Below are positions 42,791 to 52,861 of a stretch of 64,000 nt of DNA, piece by piece. Below the pieces are notes generated by a model, which was given only the letters and a program-made list of their open reading frames with translations, had not been told where the DNA came from and did no database searches. A program made the translations under genes and the position numbers. Position 1 is the stretch's first letter, and the number at the start of each line of letters is the position of its first letter. The stretch comes from Clostridiales bacterium (GTDB lineage: Bacteria > Bacillota > Clostridia > Christensenellales > Borkfalkiaceae): positions 1-64,000 of the forward strand of contig SVIM01000006.1 of the NCBI GenBank assembly GCA_015069485.1, given 5' to 3'.

Positions 42791-44404
42791 TTATTTTGCG
42801 TATTCAACGCTTCTAAATTCACGGATAACGTTAACCTTAATTTGACCGGGATATTCAAGTTCTGCTTCGATTTTTTTAGCGATATCCTTTGCAAGGAATA
42901 AGGCTTGAGCGTCGTCGATTTGTTCGGGTTTTACAATTACGCGAACTTCACGGCCTGCTTGAATTGCATAGCTCTTGTCTACGCCAGTAAAGCTAGATGC
43001 GATTTCTTCTAATCTTTCAAGGCGTTTAACGTAGTTAGTACCCGTTTCTCTTCTAGCACCAGGGCGCGCGCCGGAAATAGCGTCTGCCGCGGCAACGAGC
43101 ACAGCTTCAATAGTTTTAGGCTCGCAATCGCCGTGGTGCGCTGCAATAGCGTTGATTACGTTTGCGTTTTCCTTATACTTTTTAGCGATATCTGCGCCAA
43201 GCTGAATATGAGTACCTTCTTGCTCGTGGTCAACTGCCTTACCTATATCGTGCAATAAGCCTGCGCGCTTGGCAAGGTTTACGTCTAAGCCTAATTCTTG
43301 CGCCATTAAGCCTGCAAGGCGAGCAACCTCTAACGAGTGTTTATATACGTTTTGACCGTAGCTCGTTCTATATTTAAGCCTACCGATAAGCTTAATAATT
43401 TCGGGATGTAAGCCGAAGATGCCAACTTCAAACATAGCGTTTTCGCCGGCAGCCTTAATTTCGGCATCCATTTCCTTTTTAACCTTTTCAACCGTTTCTT
43501 CGATTCTTGCGGGATGAATTCTTCCGTCAGAAATAAGCCTTTCGAGCGAAAGTCTTGCAACCTCGCGACGAACAGGGTCAAAGCCCGATAAAACTACTAC
43601 TTCGGGAGTATCGTCAATAATAAGCTCGATACCCGTAGCGTTTTCGATAGCGCGGATGTTTCTACCCTCTCTACCGATAATTCTCGCTTTCATATCGTCG
43701 CTGGGAAGAGGAACGACGGATACGGTAATTTCGGAAGCGTGATCGCTTGCACAACGCTGAACTGCTAAAGCAATAATTTTCTTTGCTTCGTTGTTCGCTT
43801 CGTCCTTTGCGGTTTGTTCAATGCTTCTAACCTGCAAAGCAACATCGTGACGGGCTTCGTCTAAAATTTCGTCACAAAGAAGCTTTTTAGCTTCTTCTTT
43901 TGAAAGCTGTGCAACCTTTTCAAGTTCCTGAATCATCAATTCGTGTTGATGATTAACCTTTTCCTGCGTTTTTTTAACTTCTAATTCCTTATTTTGTAAA
44001 TCCCTTTTTTGCTGTTCTAAAGCGTCAGATTTTTTAAGTAAGGAATCTTCCTTTTTGTCTAAAATTTCTTCTTTTTGAACTAAGCGTTGTTCGTGTTTGG
44101 TGAGTTCGGCTTTCTTTTCACGGCTTTCACGTTCAAACTCGTTTCTTAATCTAAGCTCCTGTTCCTTAGCTTCTAAAATTGCTTCTTTTTTTAATGCTTT
44201 ACATTCGGCGGTAGCATCGTCAACCATTTTTTTAGTTCTCGTTTCTACGTCGCCGAGTTTTTTGTCCGTATTCTTTTTGTATAGTACGTATCCTAAAAAA
44301 CATCCTGCACAAAGTGCAACTACTAAAATGCCTACGCAAAGCCCTATTGTCAAGCCCAAAGGTACGTTTGCAAGAAACAGGGTGCTTAATACTTGTGCGT
44401 TCAT
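42791..44404 (-). CDS. rny: Ribonuclease Y
   Basis: RNase Y is the membrane-bound endonuclease that starts mRNA decay in Firmicutes. The N-terminal helix is [28 protein letters not shown] coiled coil of about 150 residues ([19 protein letters not shown] and onward) follows, then a KH domain ([46 protein letters not shown]) and an HD domain with [26 protein letters not shown] and [10 protein letters not shown]. The length of 537 residues is standard. It lies alone between its own promoter and terminator, with AGGAGG at the start. Confidence 0.97.
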   Translation of the reverse strand: MNAQVLSTLFLANVPLGLTIGLCVGILVVALCAGCFLGYVLYKKNTDKKLGDVETRTKKMVDDATAECKALKKEAILEAKEQELRLRNEFERESREKKAELTKHEQRLVQKEEILDKKEDSLLKKSDALEQQKRDLQNKELEVKKTQEKVNHQHELMIQELEKVAQLSKEEAKKLLCDEILDEARHDVALQVRSIEQTAKDEANNEAKKIIALAVQRCASDHASEITVSVVPLPSDDMKARIIGREGRNIRAIENATGIELIIDDTPEVVVLSGFDPVRREVARLSLERLISDGRIHPARIEETVEKVKKEMDAEIKAAGENAMFEVGIFGLHPEIIKLIGRLKYRTSYGQNVYKHSLEVARLAGLMAQELGLDVNLAKRAGLLHDIGKAVDHEQEGTHIQLGADIAKKYKENANVINAIAAHHGDCEPKTIEAVLVAAADAISGARPGARRETGTNYVKRLERLEEIASSFTGVDKSYAIQAGREVRVIVKPEQIDDAQALFLAKDIAKKIEAELEYPGQIKVNVIREFRSVEYAK

Positions 44405-44467
44405 AATAAGCCTCCTGATTGTAATTTTAATATATATGCCGCTATGCGGAAATTATATACCATATAT

Positions 44468-44496
44468 ATTGTACATCATATGGGAGGAAATGTCAA
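44468..44496 (-). promoter_or_regulatory. Sigma-A promoter of rny
   Basis: On the minus strand TTGACA (44496-44491), 17 bases and TACAAT (44473-44468). The leader of about 55 bases contains a small GCATAGCGGC hairpin and ends in AGGAGG. Confidence 0.75.
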
Positions 44497-44581
44497 ATTA
44501 ATAAATAAAATACTTTACTCATAATTCAAAAAAAATTGACTACTTTACCTGTTTGACGGTAAGATTAATGGCTATATAAAA

Positions 44582-44624
44582 ATAGCACGCTATGAATTGC
44601 AAATAAGCAAAAATAGCGTGCTAT
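44582..44624 (-). terminator. Terminator of the GH88/105-CotH operon
   Basis: Twelve-base arms ATAGCACGCTAT and ATAGCGTGCTAT enclose a 19-base loop and are followed on the minus strand by TTTTTATATAG. It lies 15 bases after the CotH-like stop codon. Confidence 0.75.
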
Positions 44625-44638
44625 TATATTTTAATTAA

Positions 44639-46738
44639 TTACGATAAGGCGATTGCGCTATATAAATCGATATAGTCAACGTTAGTAGTTTCGCTTGATA
44701 CGGTAGTGAGCACGATTGTATTTGCGCCTTTTTTTAAGTTTATTTTTTTAATATTAACAGACGTCCAGTCGTGCCAGCTGTCATCCCCTGCTAAAACGTA
44801 ACAAAAACCAACATCTTCCTTTTCTCCGTTTACCTGAACAGAGAACCAGCTTGAGAAGGAAGCGTCGTAATTTCTTTTACTTAAACCGACTGACAAGAAA
44901 GCTTCGGTTGCTTCAGTTACGTTTACGGTAAAGGTTATAGTTTTACCAACGTCACCGGAAACTTGACCTAAATAACCGTTTGCGCTTGCGCCGTTGCCCG
45001 TTCTTTTAGCAATATTATTGCTGATTTGAGCGTTTTCCGCTTCGTATCTGTATGCGGTTGTCCCACTATCGGGTTGCGCATCTTCACCAAAGCTTCCGTT
45101 ACCCCATTGACTATTAAGGTAATTAAAGCGGGTGGAAAGCCAATTAGCAAATACGTCTGCCGCTTCTGCTTGAGTTTTGCAATTAACTACGTCCTGCACT
45201 AATTCGTTGCCGACGTTAACGCCGATATTACCCCACTTTTCATAGTTTTTAGCGTAGTAATCTTCGTAGGTTACTTTATGTTCATAAATTAATTCAAGAG
45301 CAGTTGAAAATACTCCGTTTTCCCAACATTCTACCCACTTTGCCTTAACCTTATCCATAAACCAATCTTGACGAATTAATACGACGAGCCAAGGGTTATT
45401 GCTGTTTGCAACGTGCATACCTACGGGAGAGCTAACCCAACCGCTTCTTATACCGAAGGAAGAGTCGAAGTCCCAAGGGGCTTGGAAGGTAAGCTTTTTA
45501 TTGCCCGTTTCAGTCATATCGGCAGACATTATAAAGCTTGACCAGTTAATATCGTAGTCACAAGCGATTTCGTTTATAATATAAGTATCTACGAGAGAAG
45601 GAATATCAACAACCTCGGAAACGCATTCTTCAACCGATTTAGCGTTACTAGTTGTAAGCGCAGTATACGAATTGTTAAACCTATAGAAGGTGTTATCGTA
45701 AACTGCCTTATACATAATTCTGTAAACGTTTTCTACGTAGCTGGAAATAAAGGTTTTTTGCGCTTGGGAATACATATCGTTTTTAATGGAGAAGCCGTCC
45801 TGCCAAGAGTTTACGGCACTACCGTCTAATCTTATAAGCTGAGAGTGATTATTGTAGTTTACGGCAAACTGCTCCAATTCCTTTTCTTCTTGATAGTATC
45901 CGTCGTATTCAAACATATAACCGATATCAGTTCCGGTATAATCGTCTTCTACTTCGGGCACTTCTACTCTGTTTTCCTTAACCTCCTGCTGTTCAACCAA
46001 GAGATACATACCCCAGTATTGACCGTTTACGTAAAATTCTACGTTGCGGAAATCGGAGGTATAATAGCCGTCAGAGCCAAGGATTGTATTACCAAGATAA
46101 AAAGCCGTTGCGTTACGAACCATAGAGCTATCTTTATAGTCGGCAAGCAGTACCCAGTTTTTAAACTTTTCACCGCCGTTTAAGCCAAGCATATTTTGCT
46201 TTTTACTAAATTTTATTCTAAAGGGTTTTTTATCGTAGTTTACGGTGTAGTTACCCCTAACCTTAATTTCCGCTGCGATATTTTCCAACTCGTATTCTTC
46301 TTCGCAGTTATCTACGGTTACGGTACAGTCAACGTAATCCCACTTATTTTCCCTTGTGGGTACGGTTGCGAAATCATTTTTACCGTCGGTAGTAACAACT
46401 CTAACAGCGGGCATTACTTCGGTAATTTGAGGTCTATAAGAATAGCGTTCGTCAGGAACTACGGCGTGACCTTCGCACTTTTCAGAGCAAGCCTCCTCTT
46501 CGCAAGCTTGGTCGGTGCATTTTTGGCAATCGGGGCACACAGATTCGCATTCGTGCTCTACGCATTGACATTTATCTATGCAAGCTTCATCTTCGCATTC
46601 TAAGTTAGTACACAATTGACAGTCGGGGCACTGAGATTGACAGGTATGCTCTTCTGGAGGAGTTACGCAACCAAAGAAGCAAGATACCGCCATTAAGCCC
46701 GTGCAAATGAGCGCAATGATTTTGTTAGTTTTCTTCAT
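44639..46738 (-). CDS. CotH-kinase-family lipoprotein with Cys-rich N-terminus and C-terminal carbohydrate-binding module
   Basis: A 699-residue predicted lipoprotein (signal peptide ending SCFFGC). Residues 30-95 hold two copies of a Cys-rich motif (CPDCQLCTNLECEDEAC and CPDCQKCTDQACEEEAC). The CotH domain follows: EIKVRGNYTVNYDKKPFRIKF, LLADYKDSSMVRNATAFYLG, FYVNGQYWGMYLLVEQQEVKENRVEV, NEIACDYDINWSSFIM and FQAPWDFDSSFGIRSGW. CotH proteins are atypical protein kinases known from Bacillus spore coats and from bacterial surface proteins. The last 130 residues (YRYEAENAQISNNIAKRTGNGASANGYLG ... NTIVLTTVSSETTNVDYIDLY) fit a CBM6/35 fold. It follows the GH88/105 gene by 40 bases. The natural substrate is unknown; display at the surface is inferred. 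Confidence 0.87.
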   Translation of the reverse strand: MKKTNKIIALICTGLMAVSCFFGCVTPPEEHTCQSQCPDCQLCTNLECEDEACIDKCQCVEHECESVCPDCQKCTDQACEEEACSEKCEGHAVVPDERYSYRPQITEVMPAVRVVTTDGKNDFATVPTRENKWDYVDCTVTVDNCEEEYELENIAAEIKVRGNYTVNYDKKPFRIKFSKKQNMLGLNGGEKFKNWVLLADYKDSSMVRNATAFYLGNTILGSDGYYTSDFRNVEFYVNGQYWGMYLLVEQQEVKENRVEVPEVEDDYTGTDIGYMFEYDGYYQEEKELEQFAVNYNNHSQLIRLDGSAVNSWQDGFSIKNDMYSQAQKTFISSYVENVYRIMYKAVYDNTFYRFNNSYTALTTSNAKSVEECVSEVVDIPSLVDTYIINEIACDYDINWSSFIMSADMTETGNKKLTFQAPWDFDSSFGIRSGWVSSPVGMHVANSNNPWLVVLIRQDWFMDKVKAKWVECWENGVFSTALELIYEHKVTYEDYYAKNYEKWGNIGVNVGNELVQDVVNCKTQAEAADVFANWLSTRFNYLNSQWGNGSFGEDAQPDSGTTAYRYEAENAQISNNIAKRTGNGASANGYLGQVSGDVGKTITFTVNVTEATEAFLSVGLSKRNYDASFSSWFSVQVNGEKEDVGFCYVLAGDDSWHDWTSVNIKKINLKKGANTIVLTTVSSETTNVDYIDLYSAIALS

Positions 46739-46778
46739 AATTTCTCCTTAATAAAATCTAATTATAAAACAACTGTTT

Positions 46779-49559
46779 TTAAACAGTGTAAATAAATAAT
46801 TCGTTTATATTATACCAAGTACCCGTATAGGTTGCGGCTCCGTTTAAGGTTATTTTTATATACCTTGCTTGAACTGCATTGAACGAATCGGTTAAAAGCG
46901 CGCTGCTTTCGGTATTATTTGAACGGTCTACTACCGTAGTCCAATTAGTACCGTCAGTAGAAACCTCTATAATATACCTATAATCTCTTCCACTATTCGG
47001 CGCAACAGCCACCTTGTTTATAGTTACCGTTTCGCCAAAATCCGCCTGAACCCAAGCCTTGTTGGGAAAGCTTGAAACTGCCCAACGCTTGCCGTCTGAA
47101 CCGCTATCGTCGCCGTCAAATAACGCCGAAGGAGGATTGTAACCGGAATTATCGTTTTGATATCCACTTGCAGTTACTGTAAAATCGCCGGTGTAATAAT
47201 CAACCTCTTCCTCGTCGCCACCGTCTTCAACAAAGGGGTTGGCAACCTTTTTAACTACGCTTTGAGGGTCGCTTGGAATTACTAATTCAGGGGCAGTAAA
47301 ATCCTCGCAAATACGCATTAGCGCAGAAGATCCCATAAGGAATAACCCCATACCGAATTCGTTGGTTATATTACGGCTATAATTTTCACTATCGTAATTC
47401 GCGGGCTGATAGCCTACCGTTTGCATATATCCAAGCTGTCCCGTCCACTCGCCGTTATCGTCGGTAAGCATACAGTTTACTATACCGTCGTATGCTTTAG
47501 CTACGATAGGAAAGTATTCGTCAAAATCTAAAATTCCCAATTCAATACCAACCGCAAAGGCGTACATAAAACCGCTTGTACCGGTAACTTCCCTTCCACC
47601 GTAATAAGTGCCGTCAACGATGCTTGCAGGCCAAGTACCCGTTTCTTCGTCCTGGTACTGAGCAAGCGCTTCGGAAATTTCGATAAAATCATTTTTATAC
47701 TGTTCGTAAATTTCGGGATACCGCTCTTCTTCTAAATACAATAGCTGCTTTGCAAGCGCCGCGTGCACCCACGCGTTACCGCGCGCCCAGAAAGTAGGCA
47801 CTTTGTTTCCGTCTTCGTCAGTTAAGTTAGTATAAACGTTAAACTGCGTAGTATCTCTATGCCAAAGGTGATAAGTTTTATTATATAAAATTTCCTTCCA
47901 GTGCATATAGCCTTCGTACGCTGCTTCCACGTATTTAGCGTCGCCCGTTTGCCTTGAAAGCAGGGTGTATGTATTCATTGACATATACAAGGCGTCGCAC
48001 CACCAGAACGCCATATGACTCCAATCGCGGCTACCGTCGGTAGCGTAGGAGTTGGTTGAGGTTACAGGTCTGCTATCTTCGGGATCACGGGCAATATTGT
48101 ATTCGGCGTTATCTACGGCAGACTTAATTTTAAAATTGTCTGCGCCGTACAAATCGTTGAGTTGTAAGAATACTTCGCCTATAAGATAATGGTCGCCGTG
48201 AGGAGTTCTGTAATCGCCGTTTACCAAATAATCAAACTGCTCTGCCACACCGCTTAAATAGTAGTACGCTTCTTCGTCGCCCGTAGTCATATAATAATCT
48301 AATAATCCCGTATAATAAACGGAATCGCGCCAATCGTTACTGTTAACGTAAAGCGTTTCCTGTGCGCCGTTGTAGGTGGGAATTACTAATTTACCGTCGT
48401 TTTGCATAAACCAATCGTTTGCAATTTTCATTGTATCGGCAATATCTTGCGCGTAGAATTCCGCCGTTTTTTGACCAGAGCTTTGCTTACCGCCAAAAGT
48501 AGGCGTAACGTAAGTTTTAGTTGCTACGGTGTTTTTGCCGCCAATCTCGCTACCATAAGCTTCAAGCTCGGTAAGCGCGGCGTACATTTGCGAATTGCCG
48601 TTTTGCTTTGCTACGATATTTTTAATTCTAACGAAGGAAGTTTTTACTTCGTCAATTTCTACTTCCTGCTTATCGCCACTTTTATTAAGCGAAATTTGTT
48701 GCTCCGTTCCGTCAGAAAATTGCGCAGTTACGCTTTCCCAATAGGTATCGTGTTCGGGAGAGCCTGAATAGTCTGCACGCAATACGAAGGCAAGCTTGTT
48801 TAAGCTTACTTCTCTACCGAAGTAAACTATAAATTCTGCATCCGCCTTTTGATCGTACCCCCAAGATTGATAGGGAAAATTACCGTGTCCTTGACTTTCA
48901 ACGAGTCCGTCGATTGCGTTGCGCGCATAAAATCCCGCTTCGTTTCTGGTTACTCTGTTTGCGTACGCGTGGGGATAAACGCAAACCTCTCCCTCTTCAA
49001 CGGATACGGAATCAACAGGGGCTTGCGAAAGAGAAGGATCGTTCTTTTCAAGCGAATACATAAAATCGTAAGGGTTTACCGCCAAATTACGATTTGCGCT
49101 AATTTCCTCTTCAGTTGCAACGGACGCTTGAATTTTAGTTGCACTTGCAAAGGCTTGCGAATCGTAGTTCGCTAAATTTGAAGGAACTTCAAAGACAAAT
49201 TCGCCTGTAGGAGAATAAACCAACGCAGTACCTAAAGCTTCGCATAAATTGACTTTTATCCAGCAATAATCCGATTGCAAGTAAATTAAGTTGCCTGCTT
49301 GCAAGCCGTTTACTTCAACCTCGTCAATTCCACTAGCAATTAAGTTTTTGCCTCTCGTTCCGCTCGTCTTTTTAGCAACGACGTTTATGGATACGTCTAA
49401 AGAAGCTTCTTCTACTTTATGGGTAGACTGCACGTTGCCGTATGAGGTATAGTTCTTTTCGTAGTTGGTATTAGGGTTACATCCGTTACATCCCGCTACA
49501 AACGAAGAAAAAGCTAAAAGCACAGATAAGGCTATTGCTTTGATTTTTTTGTTTTTCAT
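46779..49559 (-). CDS. GH88/GH105-type unsaturated uronyl hydrolase lipoprotein with two F5/8-type modules
   Basis: The call is 926 residues from the ATG at 49559; the ORF track adds 20. AAGGGGT lies upstream and the signal peptide ends FVAGC. An N-terminal part (about residues 195-345) and a C-terminal part (about 790-926, PPSALFDGDDSGSDGKRWAVSSFPNKAWVQADFG ... ARYIKITLNG) resemble F5/8 type C/CBM32 discoidin folds. Between them is an alpha/alpha barrel with NDWRDSVYYTGLLDYYMTTGD, DWSHMAFWWCDALYMSMNTY, FWARGNAWVHAALAKQLLY and GTSGFMYAFAVGIELG, the pattern of GH88/GH105 enzymes that remove unsaturated uronic acids left by pectin or glycosaminoglycan lyases. No lyase is in the window, so the polymer is not known. 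Confidence 0.85.
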   Translation of the reverse strand: MKNKKIKAIALSVLLAFSSFVAGCNGCNPNTNYEKNYTSYGNVQSTHKVEEASLDVSINVVAKKTSGTRGKNLIASGIDEVEVNGLQAGNLIYLQSDYCWIKVNLCEALGTALVYSPTGEFVFEVPSNLANYDSQAFASATKIQASVATEEEISANRNLAVNPYDFMYSLEKNDPSLSQAPVDSVSVEEGEVCVYPHAYANRVTRNEAGFYARNAIDGLVESQGHGNFPYQSWGYDQKADAEFIVYFGREVSLNKLAFVLRADYSGSPEHDTYWESVTAQFSDGTEQQISLNKSGDKQEVEIDEVKTSFVRIKNIVAKQNGNSQMYAALTELEAYGSEIGGKNTVATKTYVTPTFGGKQSSGQKTAEFYAQDIADTMKIANDWFMQNDGKLVIPTYNGAQETLYVNSNDWRDSVYYTGLLDYYMTTGDEEAYYYLSGVAEQFDYLVNGDYRTPHGDHYLIGEVFLQLNDLYGADNFKIKSAVDNAEYNIARDPEDSRPVTSTNSYATDGSRDWSHMAFWWCDALYMSMNTYTLLSRQTGDAKYVEAAYEGYMHWKEILYNKTYHLWHRDTTQFNVYTNLTDEDGNKVPTFWARGNAWVHAALAKQLLYLEEERYPEIYEQYKNDFIEISEALAQYQDEETGTWPASIVDGTYYGGREVTGTSGFMYAFAVGIELGILDFDEYFPIVAKAYDGIVNCMLTDDNGEWTGQLGYMQTVGYQPANYDSENYSRNITNEFGMGLFLMGSSALMRICEDFTAPELVIPSDPQSVVKKVANPFVEDGGDEEEVDYYTGDFTVTASGYQNDNSGYNPPSALFDGDDSGSDGKRWAVSSFPNKAWVQADFGETVTINKVAVAPNSGRDYRYIIEVSTDGTNWTTVVDRSNNTESSALLTDSFNAVQARYIKITLNGAATYTGTWYNINELFIYTV

Positions 49560-49590
49560 TATAATACCCCTTATTATAACTATACACTTA

Positions 49591-49619
49591 TTTGTACAAC
49601 AAAAATTTAAATATGTCAA
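49591..49619 (-). promoter_or_regulatory. Predicted promoter of the GH88/105-CotH operon
   Basis: On the minus strand TTGACA (49619-49614), 17 bases and a weaker TACAAA (49596-49591). The leader is about 25 bases. Confidence 0.6.
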
Positions 49620-49743
49620 TACCCTAACTAGTAGACTATTTCTATTTTTAGTTTTATAATGTACTTTATTGTTTAACTGAATATATGCAAAGCGATTTAT
49701 ATGGTGTTATATTATAAAATATAACAAATTAGGAGAATTAATT

Positions 49744-50889
49744 ATGTCTGCTAAAAAAACACTTCTTGCGGTAATTAGCGTTTTATCGTGTGGGATAATT
49801 TTATTTAGCGCTTGCATAGAACGCGAGCATTACTCTTGGACTCTTAATGATTTAGGTGATGAGGTTGACTTTCATACCGATACGCAAAGGGAATATTTAA
49901 ATGATGAAAATTATGAAAATATTACCGCTTACGCTTACGGGATGCACGAATTAAGCAGACCTGAAGCCGTGCGCTTTGAGTGGAAAGCTACCGAGCTTAC
50001 CGCAAACGCTCCTGATATCGCCGAATACGAATTACAAATTTCAACGGACGAATATTTTAGCGAATATCTTTCGTACTCTACGGAAGAAACCTATTACGAC
50101 GTTTATAATTTACGCATAGCGACTGAATATTATTGGAGAGTTGAAGCAACGCTTGAAAACGGAAAGAGCAGCTTATCTTCTACTTCTACCTTTGAAACGG
50201 TTGACGTTGGCCCTAGAAACATTTACGTTGACGGCGTTACTAACGTTAGAGATATTGGCGGATGGGAAACTGCCGACGGCGGACGCGTAAAGCAAGGTAT
50301 GATTTATCGCTGCGGAAGACTTAATACAAGCAACGCCGACGGAATTGAGGTTGACGAGGTTATAGTTGAAATTACTGAAAAAGGTATTGAAACGATGCGC
50401 GAAGAGCTTGGAATTTGCAGCGAAATTGATATGCGCAGAACGGACAATAACGAGGTTGGATTTTTAACTTACAGCCCCTTAGGTGACGACGTTAATTACT
50501 ATTCCTGCCCTATGACTTGGGCGGTTAGCAATTTGCTTTTAGAAAATATTGAAATAGTAAAGCAAACCTTTGAAATTCTTGCTGACGAAAGCAACTACCC
50601 TATAATTTACCATTGCAATATCGGTACGGACAGAACCGGGCTATACTCGTATTTAATTAACGGTCTTATGGGTGTTTCGGAAGAAGATTTATACCGTGAT
50701 TATCTGTTTTCTAATTTTGGAAAGATAAACGGATCGAGGAATCTTTCCGGCATTAAATATTCATATATCGCTACTATTAAAAGCTACGATGGCGACACCT
50801 TAAGTGAAAAAATTTATAACTGCTTAGTTGACCGAGGCGTACCTAGCGAACACCTTGACGCCGTAATTGAAATTTTAACTGAATATTAA
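49744..50889 (+). CDS. Lipoprotein tyrosine/dual-specificity-type phosphatase with an FN3-like domain
   Basis: A 381-residue predicted lipoprotein (signal peptide ending ILFSAC). Residues of about 60-150 form an Ig/FN3-like segment (RPEAVRFEWKATEL ... ATEYYWRVEATLENGKSSLSSTSTF). The C-terminal domain is of the Y_phosphatase3 class: NVRDIGGWETADGGRVKQGMIYRCGRL, EIDMRRTDNNEVG, and the signature HCNIGTDRTGLYSYLINGLMG, where Cys-x5-Arg is intact. Family members remove phosphate from tyrosine, serine or inositol lipids. Export as a lipoprotein makes an extracellular substrate likely (inference). It is divergent from the GH88/CotH operon, which contains a predicted kinase. AGGAG lies nine bases before the ATG. 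Confidence 0.88.
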   Translation: MSAKKTLLAVISVLSCGIILFSACIEREHYSWTLNDLGDEVDFHTDTQREYLNDENYENITAYAYGMHELSRPEAVRFEWKATELTANAPDIAEYELQISTDEYFSEYLSYSTEETYYDVYNLRIATEYYWRVEATLENGKSSLSSTSTFETVDVGPRNIYVDGVTNVRDIGGWETADGGRVKQGMIYRCGRLNTSNADGIEVDEVIVEITEKGIETMREELGICSEIDMRRTDNNEVGFLTYSPLGDDVNYYSCPMTWAVSNLLLENIEIVKQTFEILADESNYPIIYHCNIGTDRTGLYSYLINGLMGVSEEDLYRDYLFSNFGKINGSRNLSGIKYSYIATIKSYDGDTLSEKIYNCLVDRGVPSEHLDAVIEILTEY

Positions 50890-50896
50890 AAAATTA

Positions 50897-50916
50897 GGGA
50901 GTGCGCACGCACTCCC
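50897..50916. terminator. Bidirectional terminator between phosphatase and nadE
   Basis: The perfect stem GGGAGTGC-GCAC-GCACTCCC is followed by TTTTTT on plus and TAATTTTTT on minus. It ends both the phosphatase gene and the ftsK-to-nadE operon. Confidence 0.9.
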
Positions 50917-50950
50917 TTTTTTATTATCTTAACAAAGTTAGAAAAATACC

Positions 50951-52861
50951 TTATTTATTTTCAATATCTTGTAACCAAATGGTTGAAAGGGCGTCGGAGG
51001 GCATTTTCCAATCACCCCTAGGTGAAAGAGCAACAGAGCCTACCTTTATTCCATCCGGTACGCAAGAGCGTTTAAATTGCTGGGCAAAAAAGCGCTTATA
51101 AAAGATTTTTAACCACTTTTCAATTTCTTCGGGTGAAAAATCGTCTTTAAAGGTTCTTTCCGCTATAAATTTAATTTTTGAAGGTGTAAAGCCGTAGCGA
51201 ATTGCGTAATATAAAAAGAAATCGTGCAATACGTAAGGGCCAACTAAATCTTCCGTTTTTTGCGAAATTTCGCCACTCTTTTCAGGGGGCAAAAGCTCGG
51301 GGCTTATTTCCGTACCTAAAATATCGTTTAAAACCCCTTCTGCTTCTCCGCCTAAGTTTTGTGCTTCGTGCTTTACTAAATGCTTTACAAGTGTTTTAGG
51401 CACGGAACAGTTTACGCCGTACATAGACATATGGTCGCCGTTATAGGTTGACCAGCCTAACGCGCTTTCTGATAAATCACCCGTACCGATAACCAAGCCA
51501 CCCGTTTTATTTGCTATATCCATTAAAAGCATAGTGCGGTATCTTGCCTGAGCGTTTTCGTAAGTCACGTCCAAAATATCAGGGTCGTGACCGATATCCT
51601 TAAAGTGCTGTAAAACCCCGTCAACTATACTTATTTCCTTTAGCTCTGCGCCAAAATACTTTATAAGTTTTTTAGAATTGTTAAGCGTTTTTTTAGTAGT
51701 GCCAAAGCCGGGCATTGTTACTGCAATTATGTTTTTCGTATCCCTATTTAACGCCTTAAAAGCCCTTACGACCACTAAAAACGCTAACGACGAATCAAGC
51801 CCGCCGGATATACCGATAACGGCGGTTTTTGCGCCCGTATGCTTTAATCTTTTTTCTAACCCTTTTGCTTGTATATTAAGTATTAATTCCGCTCGTTCCG
51901 CAAGGGTATTATTCGGCACGAACGGAAGCTTTGGGAAATGGCGTTCGAGCTTTGAAGACGAATCGTTTGTAACGAAAGGTACGATAGTATATTCGATTGA
52001 ACGGGATTCGTAGTAAAAAGTTGAAGCCTTTTTAACCCTTTCGGCGTTAAGCTTTTCAACGTCGATTTCAGCAAACAATAAGCCGTTTTTAAAAATGGGC
52101 TTTTCGGCTAAAATTTCGCCGTTTTCGCATATAATATTATGTCCGCCAAAAACCATATCGGTACTGCTTTCGCCGTCGCCTGCATTAGAATAAATATAGC
52201 CGCACAAAAGCTTTGCAGACTGTACCTTTACTAAATTTTTTCTATGCTCTTGCTTTGCAACGAGCTCGCTACTGCAAGAAAGGTTTACTATGATATTTGC
52301 GCCTGCCGTTGCGTGAGATACTGAAGGAGATAAAGGCGCCCACAAATCTTCGCAAATTTCGGCGGCAACGGCAAAATTCTTGTTAGTTTTAGCTTCAAAA
52401 ATAATATCCATGCCAAAGGGCACTTCAAAGCCTGCGTAGGTTATAGTTTTTACGCCCTTTTGCGCAGGGGAGAAATTTCTTGCTTCGTAAAACTCGTTAT
52501 AATTAGGCAAAAACTTTTTAGGAATAACGCCCAAAACCTTACCGCAGTTTATTGCTACGGCACAGTTATAAAGCCTACCCGATTGAAATACCGGTACGCC
52601 TATGAAAATTAGCGAAGTAAGATTTTTCGTTTGCTCGCAAATTTGAGCAACGGCCTCTTCGCAGGATTTTATTAACAACGGTTGGTTGAACAAATCGCCA
52701 CAAGTGTAGCCACTTACGCAAAGCTCGGGGAAAACGGTAAGCTGACTTCCGCCTTCCTCTGCCTTAAATGCGTCAGCTATTATGTTTTGAGTATTAAATT
52801 TTACATCGGCAACCTTAACGTCGGGCGTTGCCGCGCAAGCTTTTACAAATCCGTACTGCAT
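50951..52861 (-). CDS. nadE: Glutamine-dependent NAD+ synthetase
   Basis: NadE amidates nicotinic acid adenine dinucleotide to NAD using glutamine. The N-terminal nitrilase-type glutaminase has its catalytic Glu in TVFPELCVSGYTCGD, Lys in PKKFLPNYNEFYEARNF and Cys in AAEICEDLWAPLSPS, so this amidotransferase is intact, in contrast to CarA. The C-terminal synthetase has the PP-loop IGISGGLDSSLAFLVV and TGDLSESALGWSTYNGDHMSMYGVN. The length of 636 residues fits the two-domain form. Its start is adjacent to the recA stop, so it is the end of the operon. Confidence 0.95.
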   Translation of the reverse strand: MQYGFVKACAATPDVKVADVKFNTQNIIADAFKAEEGGSQLTVFPELCVSGYTCGDLFNQPLLIKSCEEAVAQICEQTKNLTSLIFIGVPVFQSGRLYNCAVAINCGKVLGVIPKKFLPNYNEFYEARNFSPAQKGVKTITYAGFEVPFGMDIIFEAKTNKNFAVAAEICEDLWAPLSPSVSHATAGANIIVNLSCSSELVAKQEHRKNLVKVQSAKLLCGYIYSNAGDGESSTDMVFGGHNIICENGEILAEKPIFKNGLLFAEIDVEKLNAERVKKASTFYYESRSIEYTIVPFVTNDSSSKLERHFPKLPFVPNNTLAERAELILNIQAKGLEKRLKHTGAKTAVIGISGGLDSSLAFLVVVRAFKALNRDTKNIIAVTMPGFGTTKKTLNNSKKLIKYFGAELKEISIVDGVLQHFKDIGHDPDILDVTYENAQARYRTMLLMDIANKTGGLVIGTGDLSESALGWSTYNGDHMSMYGVNCSVPKTLVKHLVKHEAQNLGGEAEGVLNDILGTEISPELLPPEKSGEISQKTEDLVGPYVLHDFFLYYAIRYGFTPSKIKFIAERTFKDDFSPEEIEKWLKIFYKRFFAQQFKRSCVPDGIKVGSVALSPRGDWKMPSDALSTIWLQDIENK

